The notes beneath the pieces are model-generated. The model did no database searches and was not told the DNA's origin. It saw nothing but the letters and a program-made list of their open reading frames with translations. Below are positions 56,454 to 64,000 of a stretch of DNA of 64,000 bases, one piece after another (position 1 is the first letter of the stretch; every line of letters begins with the position of its first letter). Source of the stretch: JAAYAY01 sp963674575 (GTDB taxonomy: Bacteria; Planctomycetota; Planctomycetia; Pirellulales; Thermoguttaceae). The position numbers and the translations under genes were made by a program. The DNA lies in contig CAXXQT010000007.1 in NCBI GenBank assembly GCA_963674575.2, positions 434,001 through 498,000 of the forward strand. Reading direction: 5' to 3'.

Positions 56454-57968
56454 TCAGGAGCCCGGCTGGCCCTCCGATGTCTGCACGGCGAAGATACGCC
56501 GCTGGGTGGGCAGGAGCAGCAAGTTTTCGGCGACGACGGTGGTGATCGCCATGGATTTCGTTCGGCCGCGAGCGAGCACTTCCTTCTGCCTGCCCGCCTT
56601 GAGGATCCAGAAGACCATCCGCTCGGTGCCCACGTAGACGCGGCCGTCGGCCACCGTGACCGAGGCGCTCCAGACCCCGCCGCCGAGATCGTGTTGCCAG
56701 ACGATCTCGCCGGTTTCCGCGTCGATGCAATGGAGGATACCGGCATAGTCGGGCAGGTAGAGCAGTCCGTCGGAGACAGCGGCCTCGGAAAGGGTTCGCG
56801 AAACCTGGCGATTCTGCCAGATCATCTCGCCGGTAGCGCCATCGACACACGACAGCGCGCCTGCGCCGGGTCCGTGAACGGGGCTCTGGCCGATGGCCAC
56901 GTAGATCCGTCCTTGATCGACGGCGGGCGTGGCGATGATTTCGCTGGGGCCGTCCGGCAGTTTCTTCTTCCAGCCCGAATAGGGAAGGGGCTCGCCGTCG
57001 CGAACACGATAGTCCGCCGGACAGCAATCCCGCCGCCACAGACATTTTAGTTTGGCCGTTTGGCCCGTTCCCTCGGCACTGGCCGGTTCGAAGCCGTAGA
57101 GGATCCCGTCGCCTCCGCCGAACACGATCGTCGGCTTTCCGTCAAACTCGGCTGCAACCGGCGACGACCACTGGCCGTGGAATGTGCGGACGCTGATTCC
57201 CTCGTCTTCGACGGCCACGAGTCGTCCGGTTGCCTTTTCCAGGGCGATCAGGCTGGGCGCCTTCGGGTTGACGATTCTTTCATGGCGGTGATCTTGCCCG
57301 TTCGACGTGCAGAAATAGACGCAGTCGCCCCACTGGGTCGGGCTGCTGCCGCAAACATCGTGGGGGACGACGCCAAGCTGTTCGATGAGATCAAAACGCC
57401 AGACGATGTCGCCGTCGTGCTCGGTGAGTTGATAGGTCGAGTCGGTGGGGACGCCCATGTAGTGGGCATCGTCGAGGAAAGGGCCGTCGTTGCCGTTGGC
57501 TTGGCCCTTGCGGTCGACGCAGAGGATATCTCCGCGCGGGCCGACCAGGTAGACCCGATTTCCGTCGACAACCGGTTGCGAGCAGATGCCGCATTTCCAG
57601 TGACCGAAGTGGGAAGGCGGCACATTGCCTTCCATGTTTCGCGGAATGGGCAATTGCCAGACCAGCTTGCCGGTGGCGGCGTCGCGGCACATGAGAATCC
57701 CGCCTCCCGTCGGCTCGACGGCCGGGTGGTCGAGTTCCATGTCGTTCACACCCAGGAAGACCTGGCCACCGTCGACCCGCGGCACCGTGTATTGGTGGCT
57801 GCCGAGTTCGAGTTCCCAGAGGAGGCGATCGGCGGGAAAAACGTCGGGCAAGGCAGAGCGTTCCGGCCCAGCGGCAATGGCGCCGGAGGATTCGAGAAGC
57901 AGGGCGCCCAATACGGCGATCAGAGCTACGGGCCATGTCCGCCACGTTGCCACAGGAGTTTCTTTCAT
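56454..57968 (-). CDS. Exported PQQ-like beta-propeller protein
   Basis: ATG at 57968 gives 504 residues. The signal is WPVALIAVLGALLLESSGAIA. Blades of PQQ type run through the protein: HQYTVPRVDGGQVFLGVNDMEL, SQPVVDGNRVYLVGPRGDILCVDRKG, ATPAVDQGRIYVAIGQ, ALSCVDGATGEMIWQNRQVSRTLSEAAVSDGLLYLPDYAGILHCIDAETGEIVWQHDLGGGVW. It is a paralogue of 30652-32244, and both contain the phrase MxGQWSSP at the middle. I see no dehydrogenase active site. The frame upstream to 58157 overlaps repeats and is not used. Confidence 0.8.
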   Translation of the reverse strand: MKETPVATWRTWPVALIAVLGALLLESSGAIAAGPERSALPDVFPADRLLWELELGSHQYTVPRVDGGQVFLGVNDMELDHPAVEPTGGGILMCRDAATGKLVWQLPIPRNMEGNVPPSHFGHWKCGICSQPVVDGNRVYLVGPRGDILCVDRKGQANGNDGPFLDDAHYMGVPTDSTYQLTEHDGDIVWRFDLIEQLGVVPHDVCGSSPTQWGDCVYFCTSNGQDHRHERIVNPKAPSLIALEKATGRLVAVEDEGISVRTFHGQWSSPVAAEFDGKPTIVFGGGDGILYGFEPASAEGTGQTAKLKCLWRRDCCPADYRVRDGEPLPYSGWKKKLPDGPSEIIATPAVDQGRIYVAIGQSPVHGPGAGALSCVDGATGEMIWQNRQVSRTLSEAAVSDGLLYLPDYAGILHCIDAETGEIVWQHDLGGGVWSASVTVADGRVYVGTERMVFWILKAGRQKEVLARGRTKSMAITTVVAENLLLLPTQRRIFAVQTSEGQPGS

Positions 57969-58082
57969 GTTTCCCTCGTCATCCGGTCTGGATTGGTTTG
58001 CCGCCGCGTTCATCATAGCCGCTTGGCCTGGCTCGTGCGACGCGGAAGCCCAGCCCTCGGCCCGGATTATTCGTGAGCGTTC

Positions 58083-58116
58083 TCGCTCCGCGAACAAACG
58101 TCTCCTCGCGTAGCGA
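58083..58116. repeat. Copy of the TCGCTCCGCGA hairpin
   Basis: TCGCTCCGCGA (58083-58093) pairs with TCGCGTAGCGA (58106-58116) with one mismatch. Related to 26686-26721. Confidence 0.55.
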
Positions 58117-58245
58117 AGAGCCGGGTAATTCGTTACGGGCAGTTTCCTCACAGGCACGATATTTTGGGTGATGGAATGCGAACTGTGAGGTCGCGCTCGG
58201 CGAGCGGTGACCTATCAACAAGGACACTTGTTGCTGCACCGGTTC

Positions 58246-58282
58246 TTGGCGTGCAGAAGACAGTCAAAAGGCTGGACTCCAA
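58246..58282. repeat. Truncated double-palindrome repeat
   Basis: GGCGTGCAGAAGACAGTC followed by AAAAGGCTGGACTCCAACGG matches the right part of 50665-50722. The first palindrome is missing. Confidence 0.55.
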
Positions 58283-58386
58283 CGGACGGCCTGCCCCTCA
58301 CTTTGATTATCACTTCTCAACTGGCCATAATGGACGGGACTGAAAACCGCCATGAGAGATTTGGATCATCCGACGGGAGACCGACC

Positions 58387-60045
58387 ATGCGAATTTGGAG
58401 GCACGTTGCACTGGCCCTGACGCTGCTGGTTCTAGGGGCGTGGGGAGCGGCATCGGCAGTAGGAGATGTTCTGGACGACCTGACGCGTTGGGACGAGGGG
58501 CGGGGCATGTGCGCCAGTTCGGCGCGACCGGGCGAAGACGGCTTGCCCGACCCGGCCGGCAACGGCGACTGCGACCGCGTGGTGGAACCCGGCGAGACGG
58601 TGGTGATTGCCAACCTGGAAGGTTCGGGAGTGATCACCCATATCTGGATGACGGTCTACCACTTCCAATCGCTTCAGCCGGGTTGGGCGCCGCGAGGCCG
58701 GGCCAACCCCCAGGAGATCCTGGTCCGCATGTATTGGGACGGGCGCGAGAAGCCCGACGTGGAAGCACCGCTGAGCGATTTCTTTGCCGCCGGGTTCGGC
58801 CGGCGAACCACGGTGCACAGTGTGCCCGTGGTTACCGAGGACGGCGATTCGTACAACTGCTACTGGCGAATGCCCTTCCGCAAGTCGGCGAGAATCGAGG
58901 TGACCAACCAGAGCAAGACGAAGCCGATCCGCGCCCTGTTCCACGCAATCGACTGGATCAAGAAGGAATCGCTTCCGGAGAACACGATGTACTTCTGCGC
59001 CCAGTATCGACAGGAGTACCCGGTGAAGGGCAACCAGGATCAGTTCGACCATGAGTACGTGATCCTCGACGCCGAGGGCAAAGGCTACTACGTGGGCACC
59101 GTGCTCTCCGTGCGCACGCGAAGCCCTGACTGGTTCGGCGAGGGCGACATCCGCATCAGCATCGACGGCGAGAAGAAGCCTTCGATCTGGGGCACGGGAA
59201 CGGAGGACTACTTCCTGTCGGCCTGGGGGCAGAAGGAGTGCATGACGCCCTACTTCGGCACGCCGTACCTGAGTCACAAGCTCCGCGACGTGGGTCAGAA
59301 GTGCACCTGCTATCGATGGCACGTCCGCGATCCCATCCCGTTCAGCAAGAGCATTCGCGTGACCCTCGAAACTATGGGTTGGCTGAACCTGGATGAGAAC
59401 ACGGAAAGCAAGAGCCGTGCCTACGGACAGCGTCAGGATGACTGGGCCACCGTGGCCTACTGGTATCAGCAGGGCCCAACCAAGAGATACGCGGAACCGA
59501 CGACGGCCGAAGAGCGGCGTCTGCCCTGCATCGACCGGGTGATCGCCTGGGGGGCGGACCATTCCGACTCGCAGTTTCACGGCGGCGGTCCGACAAATCG
59601 TCACAACACGGGCCGTTACGACGACATGGAAGAGATCCGCGTGCTCTATCCGGAGAACCAGGAAGAGGGCTGGTTTGAGTTCCCCCTGGAAGTCAAGGAA
59701 AAGGAGCCTCTGCGTCTGGTGGTCGTTCTCGAATGGTCTCCCCATTCGGGCATCTACCAGCCGTCGCTCGACGGTGTGAAACTCGGCGAACCGATCGACC
59801 TCTACGCCTCGGAGAGCAAGATCGACGACCTTCAACTCTTGGATTTTTGGCCCGAGCCGGGAATCCACACGTTCCGGCTGGAGTGCGTGGGGCGCAATCA
59901 TCTCTCCGACGACTGTCAGATTGGCGTCAATTCCGTTCGCCTGCGAGAGCGTCGCCCTCGCGTGAAGGAGATCGGTTATCTGAAAGACCACGATTGGCGA
60001 GCCAGCCCGATCCTGATCGACCGCTACACCAAGCCGATGGAGTGA
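58387..60045 (+). CDS. Secreted DUF2961 (GH172-type) protein
   Basis: ATG at 58387 gives 552 residues with a signal peptide (HVALALTLLVLGAWGAASA). The DUF2961 pattern is evident: LDDLTRWDEGRGMCASSARP, GSGVITHIWMTVYH, VRMYWDGREKPDVEAPLSDFFAAGFG, MPFRKSARIEVTNQSKTKP, FGEGDIRISIDGEKKPSIWGTGTEDYFLSAWG. Members of this family are now grouped as GH172, which includes fructofuranosidases acting on difructose anhydrides and alpha-D-arabinofuran-type glycans. The conserved GTGTEDYF region is the probable active-site segment. The C-terminal 180 residues add a second beta-domain. It converges on the flagellar-type small gene with 12 bases between the stops. Confidence 0.85.
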   Translation: MRIWRHVALALTLLVLGAWGAASAVGDVLDDLTRWDEGRGMCASSARPGEDGLPDPAGNGDCDRVVEPGETVVIANLEGSGVITHIWMTVYHFQSLQPGWAPRGRANPQEILVRMYWDGREKPDVEAPLSDFFAAGFGRRTTVHSVPVVTEDGDSYNCYWRMPFRKSARIEVTNQSKTKPIRALFHAIDWIKKESLPENTMYFCAQYRQEYPVKGNQDQFDHEYVILDAEGKGYYVGTVLSVRTRSPDWFGEGDIRISIDGEKKPSIWGTGTEDYFLSAWGQKECMTPYFGTPYLSHKLRDVGQKCTCYRWHVRDPIPFSKSIRVTLETMGWLNLDENTESKSRAYGQRQDDWATVAYWYQQGPTKRYAEPTTAEERRLPCIDRVIAWGADHSDSQFHGGGPTNRHNTGRYDDMEEIRVLYPENQEEGWFEFPLEVKEKEPLRLVVVLEWSPHSGIYQPSLDGVKLGEPIDLYASESKIDDLQLLDFWPEPGIHTFRLECVGRNHLSDDCQIGVNSVRLRERRPRVKEIGYLKDHDWRASPILIDRYTKPME

Positions 60046-60057
60046 CGCACAGACCGG

Positions 60058-60354
60058 TTACTTGCGACCGATCTGGAGCAATTCGTCGAGCATGTCTCGA
60101 GCGGTGCGGGCGGTGGCGGAATTGGCGCGGACCTGGGTGAGCGATTCGTTGAGAGCCACCAGGCCGCCGCCCAGTTCATCGCTGACCGATTCGCTGTCGC
60201 CGCTTATGGACTCGTTTGACGAGTTGCGCTGCGCGAGGCTGGCACGAGAGGCGAAGGAGGGGTTGGCAAGTTTTACGGCCGTGGCTGCCACTTGATTGTG
60301 GGCGGCCGTTATTCCGGTAAGAGCCGATTGCAATGCGGTTGAGCGAATGACCAT
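60058..60354 (-). CDS. Small flagellar rod/hook-type protein (98 aa)
   Basis: ATG at 60354 with AGGAGG nearby gives 98 residues beginning MVIRSTALQSALTGITAAHNQVAATAVKLANPSF. It ends GGGLVALNESLTQVRANSATARTARDMLDELLQIGRK. Alternating small hydrophobic residues in the first 30 and the last 40 resemble the terminal coiled-coils of flagellar rod, hook or flagellin-family proteins. The middle is Ser-rich. Assignment is tentative. The only other flagellar-type gene in the window is the flagellin at 34848-35699. Confidence 0.45.
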   Translation of the reverse strand: MVIRSTALQSALTGITAAHNQVAATAVKLANPSFASRASLAQRNSSNESISGDSESVSDELGGGLVALNESLTQVRANSATARTARDMLDELLQIGRK

Positions 60355-60631
60355 GGCCTCGCCCTCCTGCACACCTGATGAATATCGGCGGGCCCCAGGC
60401 CGCGGTGGCGGCACTTCGCACGCGAACCACCGCCACCGATACCGGAAACCGCCACACTTGCCTGAAAAGACATATACATTCCCAATTGGACAAGCCAACA
60501 GAAAAGCCACCAGCCAGATCCATTCGTATTTCAAACGGTCTCGCCGGCAGCTTTTTGTCGTCCACTTATCTGGTGAGGTGTCTCTATCCAATAACAAGTA
60601 TACGTCATGATCTACGGAGAAGCGGTCCGAT

Positions 60632-61618
60632 TCATTGCCGGGCCGACCGGAAAACCTGCTGCTTGGTCCATGCGGCCAGTTCTTCCGCCCGATGCCGGTC
60701 GATCAGCCGGATCACCTCGTCGCGGCACTCGGCCATGGTTTCGTCGGAGTAGATCAGGGCAACGTTTCCCTTCTCGTCGGCGACGACATCGATCAGACAG
60801 GCCAGGTCGAGCACCTTGGCCGTCTGGTTTTTTGCGTTTTCGCCGATCGAGAGCGTGTTCTCCACGTCGTCGAGGACGAGTTTCTTGCCGCGAACGCGGA
60901 ATTTGGAGGGGCGCAGCAGGCAGGCCGCCCCCAGCCCCAGCACGATCCCCCAAACCGTCTTGATGACCACCATAGGCGGACTGAACCCGAAGGGAATTGC
61001 CACAATGAAGATCGAGATGAACGACGAGAGGCCCATGACGAAAGCGGCTGATGCCAGGCGGGGCGCCGGTTCCAGGATCAGGCGGCGGGTGAAGTTGCGC
61101 TGGACCACTCGCGGCTTGCCCGTGAAACGCTCGGCAACTGCCGGAAACTTGAAGGCCGCCATGACACACCAACCGCCAAGCATGACCATGTTGAACGGCA
61201 TAAGGAACAGCATCATGAACAGGTCGCTCGACTGGATTCCTACGGCGAGAACGGCGTCGCTCGGATCGGTCGGGTTGTAATGAACGTCGACCTCCGTACC
61301 CACGGGCAGGGAATCGACGATTTTCCGGGCGGAGTTGTCCGACGAACTCCACTGGCCGTAGCGATACTGATTTCCCTCGTATTTCTTGCCAGCCACCTCG
61401 AAGGTGTACTTTACATCCACCCCGAAGGTGGTGCTGTCGTCGCCGTGGTGGACGGTGACTTCGCTATGGGTGATCGATCCGGTTGTGAGGGGGTAGCTCT
61501 CGGCGACCATCTGGCGATAGCCGCCGAAGAGGATGATTCCGTCGAAGATCAAGGTGATGAACGACCAGAGAGCCACGAAAAGGAGGCCGACTTTCAGAGG
61601 AGACAGCTCTTTGCTCAT
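60632..61618 (-). CDS. DUF3592 membrane protein
   Basis: A 328-residue protein with about five membrane helices (10-32, 133-155, 183-207, 212-234 roughly). Between the first and second it has the DUF3592 domain: YPLTTGSITHSEVTVHHGDDSTTFGVDVKYTFEVAGKKYEGNQYRYG then VDSLPVGTEVDVHYNPTDPSDAVL. DUF3592 is an extracytoplasmic beta-domain of unknown function. The C-terminal ~100 residues are cytoplasmic and contain KKLVLDDVENTLSIGENAKNQ. It diverges from the endonuclease/phosphatase gene with promoter 61624-61653 between. Confidence 0.7.
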   Translation of the reverse strand: MSKELSPLKVGLLFVALWSFITLIFDGIILFGGYRQMVAESYPLTTGSITHSEVTVHHGDDSTTFGVDVKYTFEVAGKKYEGNQYRYGQWSSSDNSARKIVDSLPVGTEVDVHYNPTDPSDAVLAVGIQSSDLFMMLFLMPFNMVMLGGWCVMAAFKFPAVAERFTGKPRVVQRNFTRRLILEPAPRLASAAFVMGLSSFISIFIVAIPFGFSPPMVVIKTVWGIVLGLGAACLLRPSKFRVRGKKLVLDDVENTLSIGENAKNQTAKVLDLACLIDVVADEKGNVALIYSDETMAECRDEVIRLIDRHRAEELAAWTKQQVFRSARQ

Positions 61619-61623
61619 GTGGG

Positions 61624-61653
61624 TTGTTCCTTGTACACGGCCTGGCCTAGAAT
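61624..61653 (+). promoter_or_regulatory. Sigma-70-like promoter of the endonuclease/phosphatase gene
   Basis: TTGTTC (61624-61629) and TAGAAT (61648-61653) have an 18-base spacer. The gene start at 61756 leaves a leader of about 95 bases. Confidence 0.5.
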
Positions 61654-61755
61654 CAGAATATGGGCAACGATGATGCAGCTTCTACGATATCACCCGTCGA
61701 GGCTGCATGGAAACAGGAAATGAGAATCCGACGACGGTTCCCAAGAGGAGTTCCC

Positions 61756-62628
61756 GTGTATTTGACGACAATGGCACTGATGGCGGCGACGACCGTTCTT
61801 TCCGCCGAGGCCCCCGCAAAAACAGCCGATCTTCAGGTGAAGGTTCTGACCTTCAACATCCGCTACGGGACGGCGAACGACGGTGAGGACGCCTGGCCCC
61901 ATCGCCAGGAGATGGTGGCCGAGGTCATTCGCGACGAGGCCCCCGATTTCTGCGGTCTCCAGGAGGCCCTGCGATTCCAGATCGACGCGATCCGCAAGGC
62001 CGTGCCCGAGTATGCCGAATACGGCGTGGGACGGGAGGACGGCAAGACAAAAGGCGAGTACTCCGCCATTCTCTACCGCAAGGATCGCTGGCAACTGGAC
62101 CGGGGCGACACGGTGTGGCTGTCGGACACGCCGACGGAACCCGGCTCGGCAACGTGGGGCAACACGATCCCGCGGATCGTCACCTGGGGTCGCTTTGTCG
62201 AAAAGGAGACGGGCCGAGCGGTGTTTATGATCAACACCCATTTCGATCATCGGTCCCAACCTTCGCGCGAGAAGAGTGCCGAGTTCACGGCCGCTCTGAT
62301 CGCCCAAGAAGTCGGCGACACCCCGGTCATCCTGACCGGCGACTTCAATGCCGGCGAGGACAACCCGGCTATCTTGCGTCTGAAGCAGAAGGAGGGTGAG
62401 AACGCGATCGGACTGGTTGACAGTTTTCGGGTCGTGCATCCGGACGAAGAGGTCGTGGGCACCTTCAACGGGTTCACGGGCAAGATCGACGGCGCCAAGA
62501 TCGACTACATCTTCACCTGGCCGTCGGCCAAGGTCGTGTCGAGCGAGATCCTTCGCACCCATCGTGATTCCCGTTATCCCTCGGACCACTTTCCCATCAA
62601 CGCCGTGCTCGTGTTTCCGGCGAAGTAG
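61756..62628 (+). CDS. Exported endonuclease/exonuclease/phosphatase-family protein
   Basis: GTG at 61756 is preceded by AGAGGAG with six-base spacing and starts MYLTTMALMAATTVLSAEAPA. ATG 61720 gives a longer basic N-terminus and is the alternative. The mature domain, about 270 residues, is an EEP (DNase I-like) fold: VLTFNIRYGTAND (Asn), DFCGLQEALRFQ (Glu), VFMINTHFDHRSQ (His), VILTGDFNAGEDNPA (Asp, Asn), KIDYIFTWP, and the final His in YPSDHFPINAVLVF. Such proteins cleave phosphodiester or phosphomonoester bonds with Mg2+. Exported relatives often act on inositol phosphates or extracellular nucleic acid. It stands alone. Confidence 0.8.
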   Translation: MYLTTMALMAATTVLSAEAPAKTADLQVKVLTFNIRYGTANDGEDAWPHRQEMVAEVIRDEAPDFCGLQEALRFQIDAIRKAVPEYAEYGVGREDGKTKGEYSAILYRKDRWQLDRGDTVWLSDTPTEPGSATWGNTIPRIVTWGRFVEKETGRAVFMINTHFDHRSQPSREKSAEFTAALIAQEVGDTPVILTGDFNAGEDNPAILRLKQKEGENAIGLVDSFRVVHPDEEVVGTFNGFTGKIDGAKIDYIFTWPSAKVVSSEILRTHRDSRYPSDHFPINAVLVFPAK

Positions 62629-62734
62629 GAGCACCAGCAGAGCGTTTGTTTAACCCGCTGCCGGAGGCGAGGATTGCCAACCATCCCAAAGCGGCCTGTC
62701 GTTGGTGAACGACCTCGCCTGCGGCAGCTTATAG

Positions 62735-62839
62735 GGTGCGTCTTGACGCACCGATTGGCACGTTGATGAGGGTACTTGGTGCGTCTCGACGCACCGACTG
62801 AAACCGTTGTTGACGCTACTTGGTGCGTCGAGACGCACC
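62735..62839. repeat. Three GGTGCGTC-xx-GACGCACC palindromes
   Basis: Nearly perfect 18 bp palindromes at 62735-62752 (GGTGCGTCTTGACGCACC), 62778-62795 (GGTGCGTCTCGACGCACC) and 62822-62839 (GGTGCGTCGAGACGCACC), spaced 43-44 bases apart. They lie between the EEP gene and the kinase. The regular spacing suggests REP-like multiplication or a set of protein-binding sites. Confidence 0.7.
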
Positions 62840-62900
62840 CTACCTATTCCCAAAGAACAACGTTCAATCCTGCTTCAGGATACCGTGCGGCGCCCGGTAC

Positions 62901-64000
62901 CTACTGGGCTCGCGTCAGTTCGGCCAGTTGCCTTTCCACGTCGGCGATGGTGGGGCGGCGTGTGGCGTCGCGACTGAGCATGGCCAGCAGGAGGCTCTGG
63001 AAGGGTTCGTCGACCTGGAAGGCCAGTTCGGGGCCGAGGTCCTGGGTGCGGAGGGCGACGATCGTATCGATGATGGGTCGATCGGGATGGGCCGGATGCC
63101 CAGTGAGCATTTCGTAGAACAGGAGCCCGAAGGAGTAGACATCGCTTGCCCGGGTGGCCGGCTGGGCGCCTGCCTGTTCGGGCGACATGTAGGCCGGGGT
63201 GCCGCGGATCACGCCTTCTCCCGCGGAAGCCACGAAATCGACGGTCGCCTCAATTTGCTCGGTGTCGGCGCCGGTTTCCGCCTTGGCGGGCGGTTCGGGG
63301 TCCTTTCGCTCGTGGCAGTCTCCGTGGCGGCAGGCGTTGGCCAGGCCGAAGTCGACGATTTTGGCCACGCCGCGGGATGTGACGAGGACGTTGGCCGGCT
63401 TGAGATCGCCGTGGACGACGCCGCGCTGGTGGGCGTCGACCAGGCCCGACGCGATCTGCCGAGCCAGCCTTGCGACGGCAGGTCGATCGAGCCCCTGGGC
63501 GACGAGGTCGGACAACGGCTTTCCATCGAGGTACTCCATGGCGATCACGGGGAGCCCATCTTCTTCGTCGACGGCGTAGATTGTGCAGACATGGGGGCTG
63601 TTCAGCCCGGCGGCCGCTCGCGCCTCGGTCAGGACCACGTCGCGCGAATCGAAGACGTTTCGCTTGAGCACCTTCAAAGCGACCATTCGCTCGAGCCGCA
63701 GGTCCCAGGCCGCAAACACGCTGCCGAAAGATCCCGAGCCGATCGCCTCGCGGATGCGATAGCGGCCCAACGTGCGTCCCGGGCGGAGCACCTTTTCCGG
63801 ATCGATGTTTCCATCGGCCGAGGTCCAGTTGGCCGGACACAGTCCACCGGTTCGCAGAGCGTCGAGGACCCGCAACACTACATCGGGACGCCGCCCGACG
63901 CTCAGATTGTGCTTCACCGTGTACTGAAGCACTCCGTCGGGATCGATCACGAAGAGGCCGCGCGTTGACACCTCTTTCTCCTCAACCCAGACGCCGTAGG
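62901..64000 (-). CDS. Peroxiredoxin-Ser/Thr protein kinase fusion (5' truncated)
   Basis: The frame is open at the right edge, so the N-terminus is missing. Counting from the GTG at 63971, about 50 residues plus nine before them (YGVWVEEKE VSTRGLFVIDPDGVLQYTVK ... TGGLCPANW) are the end of a 2-Cys peroxiredoxin, including the resolving-cysteine motif CPANW (Cys45). A protein kinase follows at about 70-352: Gly loop IGSGSFGSV (78-84), Lys100 in VALKVLK, catalytic VHGDLKPANV (Asp190, Asn194, with Gly in place of the Arg of HRD), DFGLA (207-211), and TPAYMSPEQ. The activation segment is unusually long, with a CRHGDCH cluster at 214-220. A likely cytoplasmic redox-regulated kinase. The kinase is complete at its C-terminus; I see no transmembrane segment after it. 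Confidence 0.75.
   Translation of the reverse strand, partial: YGVWVEEKEVSTRGLFVIDPDGVLQYTVKHNLSVGRRPDVVLRVLDALRTGGLCPANWTSADGNIDPEKVLRPGRTLGRYRIREAIGSGSFGSVFAAWDLRLERMVALKVLKRNVFDSRDVVLTEARAAAGLNSPHVCTIYAVDEEDGLPVIAMEYLDGKPLSDLVAQGLDRPAVARLARQIASGLVDAHQRGVVHGDLKPANVLVTSRGVAKIVDFGLANACRHGDCHERKDPEPPAKAETGADTEQIEATVDFVASAGEGVIRGTPAYMSPEQAGAQPATRASDVYSFGLLFYEMLTGHPAHPDRPIIDTIVALRTQDLGPELAFQVDEPFQSLLLAMLSRDATRRPTIADVERQLAELTRAQ

Larger units (their letters stand above)
57969..58386. other. Spacer with two repeat copies between divergent genes
   Basis: The 418 bp between the PQQ-propeller and DUF2961 genes holds the hairpin at 58083-58116 and the truncated double-palindrome copy at 58246-58282. 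A promoter for either gene was not recognised. Confidence 0.45.

Noticed and set aside
60382..60389. GCCGATAT (minus strand) as a sigma-28 -10 box for the small flagellar-type gene
   Set aside because: No TAAA-type -35 element at the required spacing.
62735..62839. Three spaced palindromes as a CRISPR array
   Set aside because: Repeats are palindromes of 18 bp with only three copies, spacers are short, and no cas genes are present.

Overview
The window is visibly GC-rich DNA from a planctomycete, most likely of the Pirellula/Rhodopirellula-like lineage. The evidence is the gene content: two sulfatases, many Tat- or Sec-exported PQQ-propeller, parallel beta-helix, DUF2961 and DUF4091 proteins, a PD40/cytochrome protein of the hydrazine-synthase-alpha type, an oversized signal peptidase I, coproheme decarboxylase HemQ, and a Ser/Thr kinase. 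Intergenic spaces carry many short palindromic repeats. No rRNA, tRNA, CRISPR array or insertion-sequence transposase was recognised.

Layout. 1-10.3 kb: truncated glycosidase-like protein, hypothetical gene, Tat-exported FAD oxidoreductase, a three-gene translationally coupled operon starting with a lipoprotein, then lptB and lepB, and a sugar isomerase-like gene. 10.4-16.8 kb: large secreted protein coupled to an HDOD/degenerate-GGDEF protein, a small membrane protein, and a four-domain S1 RNA-binding protein. 17-20.4 kb: DpnII-like restriction-modification pair in line with a 3'-5' exonuclease, then a Uma2 gene. 20.5-28.8 kb: AsmA-like protein, esterase, HEAT-repeat protein, lipoate ligase-like protein, ABC ATPase, response regulator and HemQ. 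28.8-35.7 kb: beta-helix protein, PQQ propeller, a HicB-type two-gene operon with a clear promoter and operator, a membrane-anchored serpin-like protein and a short flagellin.

36.1-46.3 kb is one long same-strand catabolic cluster: IclR regulator, sulfatase, Tat-exported lyxose-isomerase-like cupin, HzsA-like PD40/cytochrome protein, SDR dehydrogenase, DeoC aldolase and FGGY kinase. The order suggests desulfation and uptake-side processing of a sulfated carbohydrate followed by isomerisation, oxidation, phosphorylation and aldol cleavage. 46.9-50.4 kb holds a ParE-type toxin-antitoxin pair, a second sulfatase and a membrane diguanylate cyclase. 50.8-56.2 kb alternates strands: a lone TssK (type VI secretion baseplate), a secreted caspase-like/PDZ protein, an Asn-rich secreted protein and a SYLF lipid-binding protein, with a 135-150 bp fold-back element at each convergent junction. 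56.4-64 kb holds a PQQ propeller, a GH172/DUF2961 protein, a flagellar-type small protein, a DUF3592 membrane protein, an exported endonuclease/exonuclease/phosphatase protein and, at the right edge, a peroxiredoxin fused to a Ser/Thr kinase.

The observations I find most novel are the peroxiredoxin-kinase fusion, the membrane-anchored serpin-like protein, the fold-back element whose ends provide the stop codons of tssK and the caspase gene, and the same beta-sandwich domain in the neighbouring sulfatase and HzsA-like protein.
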